This document shows positions 27,243 to 34,597 of a stretch of 64,000 bases of DNA, one piece after another. Location of the stretch: positions 101,586 to 165,585 of the forward strand of contig NZ_AHKF01000008.1 of NCBI RefSeq assembly GCF_000252125.1. Direction: 5' to 3'. Source of the DNA: Flavobacterium frigoris PS1 (GTDB taxonomy: Bacteria; Bacteroidota; Bacteroidia; Flavobacteriales; Flavobacteriaceae). Both the position numbers and the translations under genes were made by a program. The notes beneath the pieces were generated by a model that was given only the letters and a program-made list of their open reading frames with translations, ran no database searches and was not told the origin of the DNA. The stretch's first letter is position 1; the number at the start of each line of letters is the position of its first letter.

Positions 27243-27275
27243 TTACTATATCATAATTATATGCATGCATAGTAA
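27243..27275. promoter_or_regulatory. Possible operator dyad upstream of the KAS III-like gene
   Basis: Inverted repeat TTACTAT at 27243-27249 and ATAGTAA at 27269-27275 with a 19-base spacer containing part of the palindrome TATGCATGCATA. About 65 bases upstream of the ATG at 27340. No known regulator assigned. Confidence 0.3.
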
Positions 27276-27339
27276 ATAACATAGCTATAATCATTTTTTT
27301 ATCTTTAAATTAGCATAAAATTTTTTTCAAAATAAACCC

Positions 27340-28398
27340 ATGAAAATAAAAATAACTGGAATAGGAAGTTATGTTCCTGAGAAAAAAGTAAGTAATACTG
27401 ACTTTGGCAATCATGTTTTTTTAAATGAAGACGGAACGCCATTTGGGAAACCAAATGATATCATAATCAACAAATTCAAAGGAATCACAGGAATTGAGTT
27501 TAGGCGATATGCAGAAGATAATTTAAACTCCTCTGACCTAGCCTTTATGGCAGCCCAAAAAGCAATAGCAAATGCAGGTATAGATCCTGAAACCATTGAC
27601 TACATAATTTTTGCACATAACTTTGGTGATGTAAAATACGGAACAACTCAATCTGACATGCTTCCAAGTCTTGCTACACGAGTTAAGAATAAATTGCAAA
27701 TAAAAAACCCAAAATCTGTAGCTTATGATATCCTTTTTGGGTGTCCAGGCTGGATAGAAGGTGTTTTGCAAGCAAATGCATACATCAAATCAGGTATGGC
27801 TAAGCGCTGTTTAGTAATAGGCTCTGAAACCTTATCTAGAGTGGTTGATGATCACGACAGAGACTCCATGATTTACTCGGATGGCGCAGGCGCAGCAATT
27901 ATTGAAGCTTCTGATGACGAAGCAGGTATGCTTTCCTATGAAAGTGGAACTTACGCCATGGATGAAGCTAATTATTTGTTTTTTGGCAAATCATACAATA
28001 CTGATTTAGATCCTGACACACGCTACATAAAAATGCATGGACGTAAAATTTACGAATTTGCTTTAACTACTGTTCCCGCGGCAATGAAAAGTTGTTTAGA
28101 TAAAAGCGGTATCGCTATTGATGATGTCAAAAAAATATTGATTCACCAAGCGAATGAGAAAATGGACGAAGCCATCATCCAACGTTTTTACAAATTACAC
28201 GACAGACCAGTACCTCAAGACATTATGCCTATGAGTATAAGCGAGCTAGGAAATAGCAGCGTTGCCACTGTACCAACTCTTTTTGACCTGCTCATACGAG
28301 GTGAGATAAAAAATCAATCTATCCAAAAAGGAGATGTGCTTCTGTTTGCTTCTGTTGGAGCAGGAATGAATGTAAATGCCTTCGTATACAGATATTAG
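27340..28398 (+). CDS. 3-oxoacyl-ACP synthase III-like condensing enzyme
   Basis: 352-residue thiolase-fold enzyme of the FabH/KAS III group. Catalytic Cys135 is in FGCPGWIEG; the His is in ILIHQANEKMDEAI; the Asn is in SELGNSSVATVPTLFDLL. These residues are all present, so it should be active in condensing acyl-CoA with malonyl-ACP. Compared with canonical FabH it has an extra N-terminal segment, and the family often acts in special lipid or secondary metabolite synthesis; whether it is the housekeeping FabH cannot be told from sequence. Copy 3 of the dispersed element begins 9 bases downstream. Confidence 0.88.
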   Translation: MKIKITGIGSYVPEKKVSNTDFGNHVFLNEDGTPFGKPNDIIINKFKGITGIEFRRYAEDNLNSSDLAFMAAQKAIANAGIDPETIDYIIFAHNFGDVKYGTTQSDMLPSLATRVKNKLQIKNPKSVAYDILFGCPGWIEGVLQANAYIKSGMAKRCLVIGSETLSRVVDDHDRDSMIYSDGAGAAIIEASDDEAGMLSYESGTYAMDEANYLFFGKSYNTDLDPDTRYIKMHGRKIYEFALTTVPAAMKSCLDKSGIAIDDVKKILIHQANEKMDEAIIQRFYKLHDRPVPQDIMPMSISELGNSSVATVPTLFDLLIRGEIKNQSIQKGDVLLFASVGAGMNVNAFVYRY

Positions 28399-28406
28399 TA
28401 TTATTT

Positions 28407-28549
28407 GTAGCTAATCCAGCTATACACTACAAGTCCACACTTAAAAAAAGTGTTTTTACAAAACTCAAAAAGAGCTTCTTTTGGTCGCTTTTTTAAGCTA
28501 ATAAAAACTACCTTTTTTAATTGTGGCCTTTTCATTTCTATCTGGGCTA
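28407..28549 (-). repeat. Dispersed intergenic structured element, copy 3 (long form)
   Basis: On the minus strand it starts TAGCCCAGATAGAAATGAAA and ends TAGCTGGATTAGCTAC. The stem CCACAATTAAAAAAG / CTTTTTTTAAGTGTGG replaces the stems of other copies while keeping the pairing, and GTTTTTA / TAAAAAC forms an inner stem. The core TTTTTATTAG and AAAGCGACCAAAAGAAGCT nearly equals that of copy 2. It is opposite in strand to both flanking genes, and its 3' end lies just after the stop of the upstream gene. Confidence 0.68.
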
Positions 28550-28571
28550 AAAATCTGCTAAACAAGAAATA

Positions 28572-28587
28572 TATCTTTGTACCTTTG
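28572..28587 (+). promoter_or_regulatory. Two overlapping -7 boxes before the methyltransferase gene
   Basis: TATCTTTG at 28572-28579 directly followed by TACCTTTG at 28580-28587, both perfect TAnnTTTG matches. They favour a translation start at 28614 over 28593. Confidence 0.5.
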
Positions 28588-28613
28588 CACCTTTGTTTAT
28601 ACCCATTAAAAAA

Positions 28614-29138
28614 ATGTACGAAAAAACGTTTCCCAATAAAAGATTCAAACACACTTTAGAATTTTTAAACAAACACATCTCGACTGCTGAAACGGTTCTG
28701 GATTTAGGCGTCGAAAACCCTTTTTCAAAAATCATGAAAGTGGAAGGTTACTCGGTTAAAAACACAACTGGTGAAGATTTAGACCTTGATCAATCCGTCT
28801 TTTCAACAGAAAAACAAGATGTGGTAACTGCTTTTGAAATTTTTGAACACCTACTGAATCCATTTACCATTTTAAGCGAAATAAAATCCGATAAGCTATT
28901 TATATCCATCCCAATGCGTTTGTGGTTTTCACCAGCATACAGAAGCAAAACAGATATGTGGGACAGACATTACCATGAATTTGAAGATTGGCAGCTAGAC
29001 TGGCTTTTGGAAAAAACAGGATGGAAAATTATCGATCGTGAAAAATGGACTAATCCAGTTAATAAAATTGGAATCCGTCCCCTATTACGTCGTTTCACTA
29101 ATAGGTATTATATCGTTTATGCCGAAAGAATAAAATAA
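28614..29138 (+). CDS. SAM-dependent methyltransferase-like protein
   Basis: 174 residues from MYEKTFPNKRF; the frame also has a start at 28593, which falls just after the -7 boxes and leaves little leader. A class I methyltransferase pattern is present but reduced: motif I VLDLGVENPFS (VLDLG-x-G is expected, the second glycine is missing) and a post-motif VVTAFEIFEHLLNP. Methylation is therefore an inference. The gene overlaps the following glycosyltransferase by one base, so the pair is translationally coupled and may act on the same glycan or lipid. Confidence 0.7.
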   Translation: MYEKTFPNKRFKHTLEFLNKHISTAETVLDLGVENPFSKIMKVEGYSVKNTTGEDLDLDQSVFSTEKQDVVTAFEIFEHLLNPFTILSEIKSDKLFISIPMRLWFSPAYRSKTDMWDRHYHEFEDWQLDWLLEKTGWKIIDREKWTNPVNKIGIRPLLRRFTNRYYIVYAERIK

Positions 29139-29998
29139 TGGAATATTATATTGTTATACCGGCTCACAACGAAGAAGCTTTTATTTCGTTAACATTGCAA
29201 TCATTGATTTCGCAAACGCATTTACCTAAAAAGGTAGTAGTGGTCAATGACAATTCTACTGATAAAACTGCCGAAATTGTTTTGGCTTTCGCCAAGGAAA
29301 ATCCGTTTATAACATTGGTCAACAAAACTTCGAGCGCTATACATTTACCAGGAAGCAAGGTAATTCAAGCCTTTAACGCTGGATTAGAAACGCTGGATGA
29401 TGGTTATGATATTATGATGAAAGCCGATGCAGATTTGGTTTTTCCTAATAACTACTTTGAAACAATCGTAAAGCACTTTAAATCAGACAGCAAAACTGGT
29501 ATGGTTGGCGGTTTTTGTTATATTGAAAAAAAAGGGCAATGGGTTTTGGAAAACTTAACCGATAAAGATCATATACGTGGTGCACTTAAAGCCTACCGAA
29601 AAGAAACTTTCAAACAAATTGGCGGGCTAAAACCTCAAATGGGTTGGGATACTGTTGATGAATTACTTTGTAAGTTCTACAATTGGAAAGTAATAACCGA
29701 TCCTTCCTTACACGTAAAGCACCTTAAACCAACTGGTGCAAACTACAATAAAACGGCACGCTACAAACAAGGAGAGGCATTTTATACTCTGGGATATGGC
29801 TTTGTAATTACAACAATTGCCTCGGCAAAGCTGGCAATGATGAAAAAGAAACCTTTACTCTTTATAGACTATATAAAAGGTTTCTTGAAAGCAAAAGCTG
29901 CAAAAACTCCCCTATTGGTTACTCCAGAACAAGCAAAATTCATAAGGAAGTATCGCTTGGAAAAAATGAAAAAAAAAACTTTTTTAAATATCTGCTGA
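29138..29998 (+). CDS. Family 2 glycosyltransferase
   Basis: 286 residues of GT-A fold. N-terminal VIPAHNEEAFISLTLQSL, nucleotide-binding VVVNDNSTDKT, and a D-x-D-like MKADADLVFPNNYF that binds metal and sugar nucleotide. DTVDELLCKFYNWKV follows as the catalytic region. No membrane helix is obvious, so it is cytoplasmic or peripheral. It overlaps the methyltransferase-like gene by one base; MlaE/MlaF genes follow after a -7 box. Acceptor unknown. Confidence 0.88.
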   Translation: MEYYIVIPAHNEEAFISLTLQSLISQTHLPKKVVVVNDNSTDKTAEIVLAFAKENPFITLVNKTSSAIHLPGSKVIQAFNAGLETLDDGYDIMMKADADLVFPNNYFETIVKHFKSDSKTGMVGGFCYIEKKGQWVLENLTDKDHIRGALKAYRKETFKQIGGLKPQMGWDTVDELLCKFYNWKVITDPSLHVKHLKPTGANYNKTARYKQGEAFYTLGYGFVITTIASAKLAMMKKKPLLFIDYIKGFLKAKAAKTPLLVTPEQAKFIRKYRLEKMKKKTFLNIC

Positions 29999-30045
29999 AT
30001 CGGATAATTAAAAAAACTCATTACCGATAACTTATTACTCATAAC

Positions 30046-30053
30046 TATTTTTG
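30046..30053 (+). promoter_or_regulatory. -7 box of the MlaE/MlaF operon
   Basis: TATTTTTG, 26 bases before the ATG at 30080. Confidence 0.5.
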
Positions 30054-30079
30054 TAATTTAGCCCATAATCGTAAAACAC

Positions 30080-30829
30080 ATGATGCTCATTCGATATATA
30101 ACGCAAATAGGAAGATACTTCTTGATGCTACAGGAAATTTTCAGTAAACAAACCAAATGGTCTGTAATGAAAAAACTTATCTTCAAGGAAATTGATGATT
30201 TAATAATTGAATCATTAGGTATAGTTGCCTTCATCTCTTTCTTTGTTGGAGGAGTTGTAGCCATACAAACGGCACTCAACCTTACCAATCCATTAATTCC
30301 AAAATACCTTATCGGCTTTGCCACGCGACAATCGATAATATTGGAATTTGCCCCCACTTTCATCTCTGTAATTATGGCTGGAAAAATGGGCTCTTTCATC
30401 ACATCTAGTATAGGAACAATGAGAGTAACGGAACAAATTGATGCTTTGGAAGTCATGGGAGTCAATTCACTTAACTACCTTGTATTCCCAAAAATAATTG
30501 CTTTGCTATTGTACCCATTCCTTATTGGAATAGCTATGTTTCTAGGAATTCTAGGAGGATGGATGGCTGGCGTATATGGTGGTTTTACCTCAAGTGCTGA
30601 ATTTGTTAATGGAGCCCAAATGGATTTCATCCCTTTCCATATTGTATATGCTTTCATAAAGACACTAATATTTGCTATGTTATTAGCTACTATCCCATCA
30701 TTTCACGGCTATTATATGAAAGGTGGAGCATTAGAAGTGGGTAAAGCCAGTACCGTAGCTTTCGTATGGACTTCGGTTTCAATAATACTTTTCAATTATA
30801 TACTAACGCAGTTGTTATTAGGATCATGA
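30080..30829 (+). CDS. mlaE: MlaE-family ABC transporter permease
   Basis: Inner membrane subunit of a Mla-type lipid ABC transporter. 249 residues with about five hydrophobic helices. VGGVVAIQTALNLTNPLIPKYLIGFAT and LEFAPTFISVIMAGKMGSFITSS are typical of the family, as is EQIDALEVMGVNSLNYLVFPKI, the coupling helix. ATP-binding partner follows with a four-base ATGA overlap. The MCE-domain MlaD protein that normally completes the complex is not in the window, so it must be encoded elsewhere or absent. Confidence 0.93.
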   Translation: MMLIRYITQIGRYFLMLQEIFSKQTKWSVMKKLIFKEIDDLIIESLGIVAFISFFVGGVVAIQTALNLTNPLIPKYLIGFATRQSIILEFAPTFISVIMAGKMGSFITSSIGTMRVTEQIDALEVMGVNSLNYLVFPKIIALLLYPFLIGIAMFLGILGGWMAGVYGGFTSSAEFVNGAQMDFIPFHIVYAFIKTLIFAMLLATIPSFHGYYMKGGALEVGKASTVAFVWTSVSIILFNYILTQLLLGS

Positions 30830-31587
30830 TAGAGATAATAAACCTAGAAAAATCATTTGGAGACAGCAAAATTCTTAAGGGAATTTCAAGCGTTTTTGAA
30901 ACTGGAAAAACAAATCTGATTATTGGACAGAGCGGATCGGGTAAAACTGTTTTATTAAAAAGTCTTTTGGGAATTCACACTCCTGAATCAGGAAAAATCT
31001 GTTTTGATGGAAGGATATATTCTGAATTAGAAGATGATGAAAAAAGAGAACTGAGAACTGAAATTGGAATGGTTTTTCAAGGCAGTGCCTTATTCGATTC
31101 AATGACCGTAGCCGAAAACGTAGGTTTCCCGCTAAGGATGTTCACCAACGATAATAGTGCTAAAATTCAAAAAAGAGTTGATCTAGTTCTAAAAAGAGTT
31201 GATCTAGTTGACGCACATAATAAACTGCCTTCGCAAATATCTGGGGGAATGCAAAAACGTGTTGCTATTGCGAGAGCAATTGTGAACAGACCCAAATATC
31301 TTTTTTGTGACGAACCCAACTCGGGCTTAGACCCAAACACTGCCATATTAATTGATAACCTTATCAAACAAATTACTGAAGAGTACGACATAACTACTGT
31401 TATCAATACCCACGATATGAACTCCGTAATGGAAATTGGTGAAAATATTTTATTCCTAAAAAACGGATTAAAAGCTTGGCAAGGAACAAAGGAAGAGATT
31501 TTCAAAACCGACAATCAAGATGTTGTAGACTTCGTTTATTCATCAAATTTATTCAAGAAAGTGAGAGAAGCCTACTTAAAGGAGTAG
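30826..31587 (+). CDS. mlaF: MlaF-family ABC transporter ATP-binding protein
   Basis: ATPase of the Mla-type transporter. The start ATG at 30826 overlaps the mlaE stop (ATGA) and gives 253 residues; a longer frame from 30766 lies inside mlaE and is rejected. Walker A GQSGSGKT is at residues 34-41, the signature ISGGMQKR at 138-145, and Walker B LFCDEPNSGLDP at about 159-170. A 19-base exact tandem repeat (31170-31211) codes for KRVDLVL-KRVDLVD before the signature; the length does not look changed against the family. Confidence 0.94.
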   Translation: MIEIINLEKSFGDSKILKGISSVFETGKTNLIIGQSGSGKTVLLKSLLGIHTPESGKICFDGRIYSELEDDEKRELRTEIGMVFQGSALFDSMTVAENVGFPLRMFTNDNSAKIQKRVDLVLKRVDLVDAHNKLPSQISGGMQKRVAIARAIVNRPKYLFCDEPNSGLDPNTAILIDNLIKQITEEYDITTVINTHDMNSVMEIGENILFLKNGLKAWQGTKEEIFKTDNQDVVDFVYSSNLFKKVREAYLKE

Positions 31588-31608
31588 CTGCTTACTAATA
31601 CTATAAAA

Positions 31609-32208
31609 TCAATTCGGCAATAACTCAACCTCAGCATTTGGGTTAAATAGATACATTTTTCCCGAACTCACTTCCAAGCATTCAAAACGCTTGGTTCGGA
31701 TCGCTATTTTCTTAAAAATCTTTCCGTTTTGTATCCTAAAAATACTTCCGTACGGGATCTCAAATACGTAGTTTTTATCATTTTGCTTGTCAAACTGCTT
31801 CAGCGCCAGAGACAAAGTCGCGTCAGTATCACTACTTGCAGTGGGATTTCTAAAATGCTTTGCGAGTAATGGTAGTAATTGATTGGGGAAAATTTCTGGC
31901 CGAATAAATGGAACCATAATTTGCTGAAAGGAATATTTCCACTCATTCCCATGCGGTTTTATATTTCGCCCAAATTTCTCAAAAGCTACCAAATGAGAAA
32001 TTTCGTGAATTAGCGTAATCAAAAACTTATACTTATTCAGATTTGAATTAACCGTAATTTCGTGCTTGCCGTTCAACCCCTTTCTGTAATCCCCATGACG
32101 TGTTTGTCTTTCGTTTACAATTTTGAGATGCACACGATTAACAACAATTAACTCAAAAACTGGTTTTACTGCGTGTTCTGGAATATATCTTGCAAGTGTT
32201 TCGCTCAA
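31609..32208 (-). CDS. SprT-like zinc-binding domain protein
   Basis: 199 residues. TLIHEISH near residues 66-72 is the HExxH zinc motif of the SprT family (WLM/SprT peptidase fold), and HGNEWKYSF near residue 85 gives the third ligand region. Human SPRTN in this family cuts DNA-protein crosslinks; bacterial members are mostly uncharacterised. The SDR gene upstream ends 12 bases from its start, so the two are likely co-transcribed. Confidence 0.85.
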   Translation of the reverse strand: MSETLARYIPEHAVKPVFELIVVNRVHLKIVNERQTRHGDYRKGLNGKHEITVNSNLNKYKFLITLIHEISHLVAFEKFGRNIKPHGNEWKYSFQQIMVPFIRPEIFPNQLLPLLAKHFRNPTASSDTDATLSLALKQFDKQNDKNYVFEIPYGSIFRIQNGKIFKKIAIRTKRFECLEVSSGKMYLFNPNAEVELLPN

Positions 32209-32220
32209 AGCAATTATGTA

Positions 32221-32898
32221 TTATGGGTTTGTTGAGGATACTTGTAGTACTTTCCCATTGTAGTATTTATTTCCTGTCAATGTAAAGTCAAAAATATAAT
32301 CAGCCATTTCGTTGGCTTTTATTGGTGCTTGATACCCTGGGAAAGCTTCTTCTAACATTTCTGTTTGTACTGCACCCAATGCCAAAACATTAAAAGAAAT
32401 ACCTCTTTCTTTATATTCTTCTGCCAATAATTCTGATAAGGTAATCACAGCTCCCTTACTTGAACTATAAGCTGCTAATCCTGCAAATTTAAGACTGCCT
32501 TGTATTCCTCCCATAGAACTTATGGTAACAACATGACTTCCTTTTTGTAGAAAAGGCAAGCAAATACGAGTCAAATTTGCAACAGCAAAAACATTTACCT
32601 TATAGATATCTTCAAAATCTTTTTGTTCCGTTTCTGAAAAAGGTTTCAACATAAAGCTCCCTGCATTATGAACAATTGCATCTACTTTTTTCCAAGTCGT
32701 TGACAAGAAGTCCTGCACTTTGTCTAAATCAGCTTCATTTGACAGATCAACAGGCAGACAGGTGATGTTTTTGTTTTCAATAAGAATTCGGGGCGTTTTT
32801 CTGGAAATAGCGAGAACTTGATGCCCTGCATTGGCAAATTTTAAAGCCAACTCATATCCTATTCCTCTACTTGTACCTGTTACTATAATATTTTTCAT
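32221..32898 (-). CDS. Short-chain dehydrogenase/reductase
   Basis: 225-residue Rossmann-fold oxidoreductase. The cofactor site is TGTSRGIGYELA (the classical TGxxxGIG), and the catalytic YxxxK is YSSSKGAV, with the upstream Ser in TISSMGGIQGS. An NNAG-like structural motif is seen as VHNAGSF. The substrate is unknown; related flavobacterial proteins are simply called SDR family. The -7 box lies 4 bases before the ATG. Confidence 0.92.
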   Translation of the reverse strand: MKNIIVTGTSRGIGYELALKFANAGHQVLAISRKTPRILIENKNITCLPVDLSNEADLDKVQDFLSTTWKKVDAIVHNAGSFMLKPFSETEQKDFEDIYKVNVFAVANLTRICLPFLQKGSHVVTISSMGGIQGSLKFAGLAAYSSSKGAVITLSELLAEEYKERGISFNVLALGAVQTEMLEEAFPGYQAPIKANEMADYIFDFTLTGNKYYNGKVLQVSSTNP

Positions 32899-32902
32899 AA
32901 AG

Positions 32903-32910
32903 CAAAAATA
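32903..32910 (-). promoter_or_regulatory. -7 box of the SDR gene, adjacent to the ATG
   Basis: TATTTTTG on the minus strand, separated by 4 bases from the ATG at 32898. Confidence 0.45.
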
Positions 32911-32946
32911 AACAAAACATCACTAATGGCAGCTATACAAGAAAAA

Positions 32947-33924
32947 CTAATTCATGTGAATTTCACGACTTGCTGTTCGGGTCATTTCTGTCACTGCTGG
33001 TAGCATCTCCTGAATAAAAGAAGTCATATGTATCATATCCATCATTTTAAATTCATCTGAGACATGGTGGTAGTAGTCGAAATTATCAAAATCAAAAGTA
33101 CTCACCGAATGGCAAGGCACATCAAAAACATCATAAAAGGAGTAATTATCTGATCTGTAAAACAATCTTAATTCTGCTTCTTTACGAAGAAAACCAATAG
33201 TGCTTTTCCCTGTATATTGATTAATCTTACTCGCCATATTAGACTTGTCAAAACCGGATATATAAGCTAGATAATCCCTTTTCATAGGAACACCAATCAT
33301 CTCAATATTAAACTGCGCATAAAGATTGAAATTTTGCTCTTTCAGTTTTTTTGCCAAATGTTTAGACCCTAGCAATCCTTTTTCTTCTCCCACAAAGAAC
33401 ACAAACAAGACGCTCCTTTTATTGGATTTAGTAACACTGAAATACTTTGCCATTTCGGCTACCGCTGTAGTGCCAGAAGCATCATCATTTGCGCCATTAT
33501 TAATAAAATCTCCATTAACAGCTGTTTTAGCTAATCCAATATGATCATAATGCCCACTAATCAAAACAAATTCTTTTTTTAGTATGGGATCACTTCCTTC
33601 GATATAACCTACAATATTATAAGCCGTTCCCTTAAAATTAGACAAAGTGTCTCGATAAGACGCAAAATAAGGAGCAACATCATTCCTTTTTAAAAACTCT
33701 TCCAAATAAACTGCAGCTTTCTCCATCCCTGCTGTGCCCGTTGCTCTGCCCTCTAACTCATCTGAAGAAAGATATTTTAGCATATCCGATACTTCATGCT
33801 CTTTGACTTGATACTTAATGACCGCTGATTGATGTGACGTTTCACTAATAACATCAGTAAGCAATCTAGAGTTTGGTTTACAGCATAAAAAGATCAATGG
33901 AAGTAGTATTATAAAATTTCTCAT
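32947..33924 (-). CDS. M28-family zinc aminopeptidase, lipoprotein
   Basis: 325 residues with a short signal sequence ending in a lipobox-like LIFLCC, so anchored outside the inner membrane. Zinc-binding motifs of the M28 family are clear: SGHYDHIGL (His), NNGANDDASGT (bridging Asp), and GEEKGLLGSKHLA (catalytic Glu). It should release N-terminal amino acids from peptides. The gene follows the LysE-like gene after 30 bases and may be the last member of that operon. Confidence 0.92.
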   Translation of the reverse strand: MRNFIILLPLIFLCCKPNSRLLTDVISETSHQSAVIKYQVKEHEVSDMLKYLSSDELEGRATGTAGMEKAAVYLEEFLKRNDVAPYFASYRDTLSNFKGTAYNIVGYIEGSDPILKKEFVLISGHYDHIGLAKTAVNGDFINNGANDDASGTTAVAEMAKYFSVTKSNKRSVLFVFFVGEEKGLLGSKHLAKKLKEQNFNLYAQFNIEMIGVPMKRDYLAYISGFDKSNMASKINQYTGKSTIGFLRKEAELRLFYRSDNYSFYDVFDVPCHSVSTFDFDNFDYYHHVSDEFKMMDMIHMTSFIQEMLPAVTEMTRTASREIHMN

Positions 33925-33954
33925 AGTTTGAGCTTTCGAATTTGAGACTTTTTT

Positions 33955-34596
33955 TTAGCTAAAATATTTCTTAAATACTTTATATCCTTGGACAAAAGCC
34001 AAAATTATAAAAAATACAGGGATAATTACTGGAACCAAGTATTTTGAAAAGTTTTCAGTATTTTGAGAAAGCGAATGTAAGAAATATACAAGTCCAATCA
34101 TGCCTGAAAATGTTCCAATTAATGTTCCAGCCAAATAATAGAACTTGAGGGATTTCTCTGTTTTTATATATTTTCCATTAATCAAATATAAATTCCATCC
34201 GGCCCAGAAAGGAAGCTGCAAAAAATTCAAACTGCTCAACATTAAGCCAATTAAAAAAGAGGAATAGCTAACATATTTTGCTAAATAGTTTCTATTTCCA
34301 ATTGCTTCGCTTGAAAGTGAATAAAAGGAATAAGCCAAAATCAACAAAAAGAGAACACCAACGATGTCAATAACTTTCATTAGTTTCTTGTTACTCGCTA
34401 ACCTATTTGCAAAAACTAAGGTGAAGTAAATGAAAAAGGCTTCAATAAAAATGACGCCCAATAAATATAAAAGTAGTTCTTGAACACCAAAAGCAGAATA
34501 GATTTCGAATCCAACAATATTCAAATACCCAAGCGGAATCGAACCAAGAAAGCTAACCGAAAAACCAACAAGAATATTTTTAAATCTTATCATCAT
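33955..34596 (-). CDS. LysE-superfamily membrane protein (putative exporter)
   Basis: 213 residues from the ATG at 34596, one base after the stop of the upstream ligase gene; an upstream start at 34611 would overlap that gene. About six hydrophobic helices. GSIPLGYLNIVGFEIYSAFG at the N terminus resembles the LysE/RhtB pattern (G-x-P-P-G-N), although the second Pro-Gly is altered, so the family call is tentative. Members export amino acids and similar compounds. Next to an ATP-grasp ligase it could export that enzyme's product. Confidence 0.68.
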   Translation of the reverse strand: MMIRFKNILVGFSVSFLGSIPLGYLNIVGFEIYSAFGVQELLLYLLGVIFIEAFFIYFTLVFANRLASNKKLMKVIDIVGVLFLLILAYSFYSLSSEAIGNRNYLAKYVSYSSFLIGLMLSSLNFLQLPFWAGWNLYLINGKYIKTEKSLKFYYLAGTLIGTFSGMIGLVYFLHSLSQNTENFSKYLVPVIIPVFFIILAFVQGYKVFKKYFS

Positions 34597-34597
34597 A

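Larger units (their letters stand above)
27035..27339. other. Intergenic region between gcvP and the KAS III-like gene
   Basis: 305 AT-rich bases with no convincing ORF. It holds the gcvP terminator (27062-27093), a 12-base palindrome TATGCATGCATA at 27260-27271, and a 7-base dyad TTACTAT (27243-27249) / ATAGTAA (27269-27275). Otherwise nothing recognised. Confidence 0.6.
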
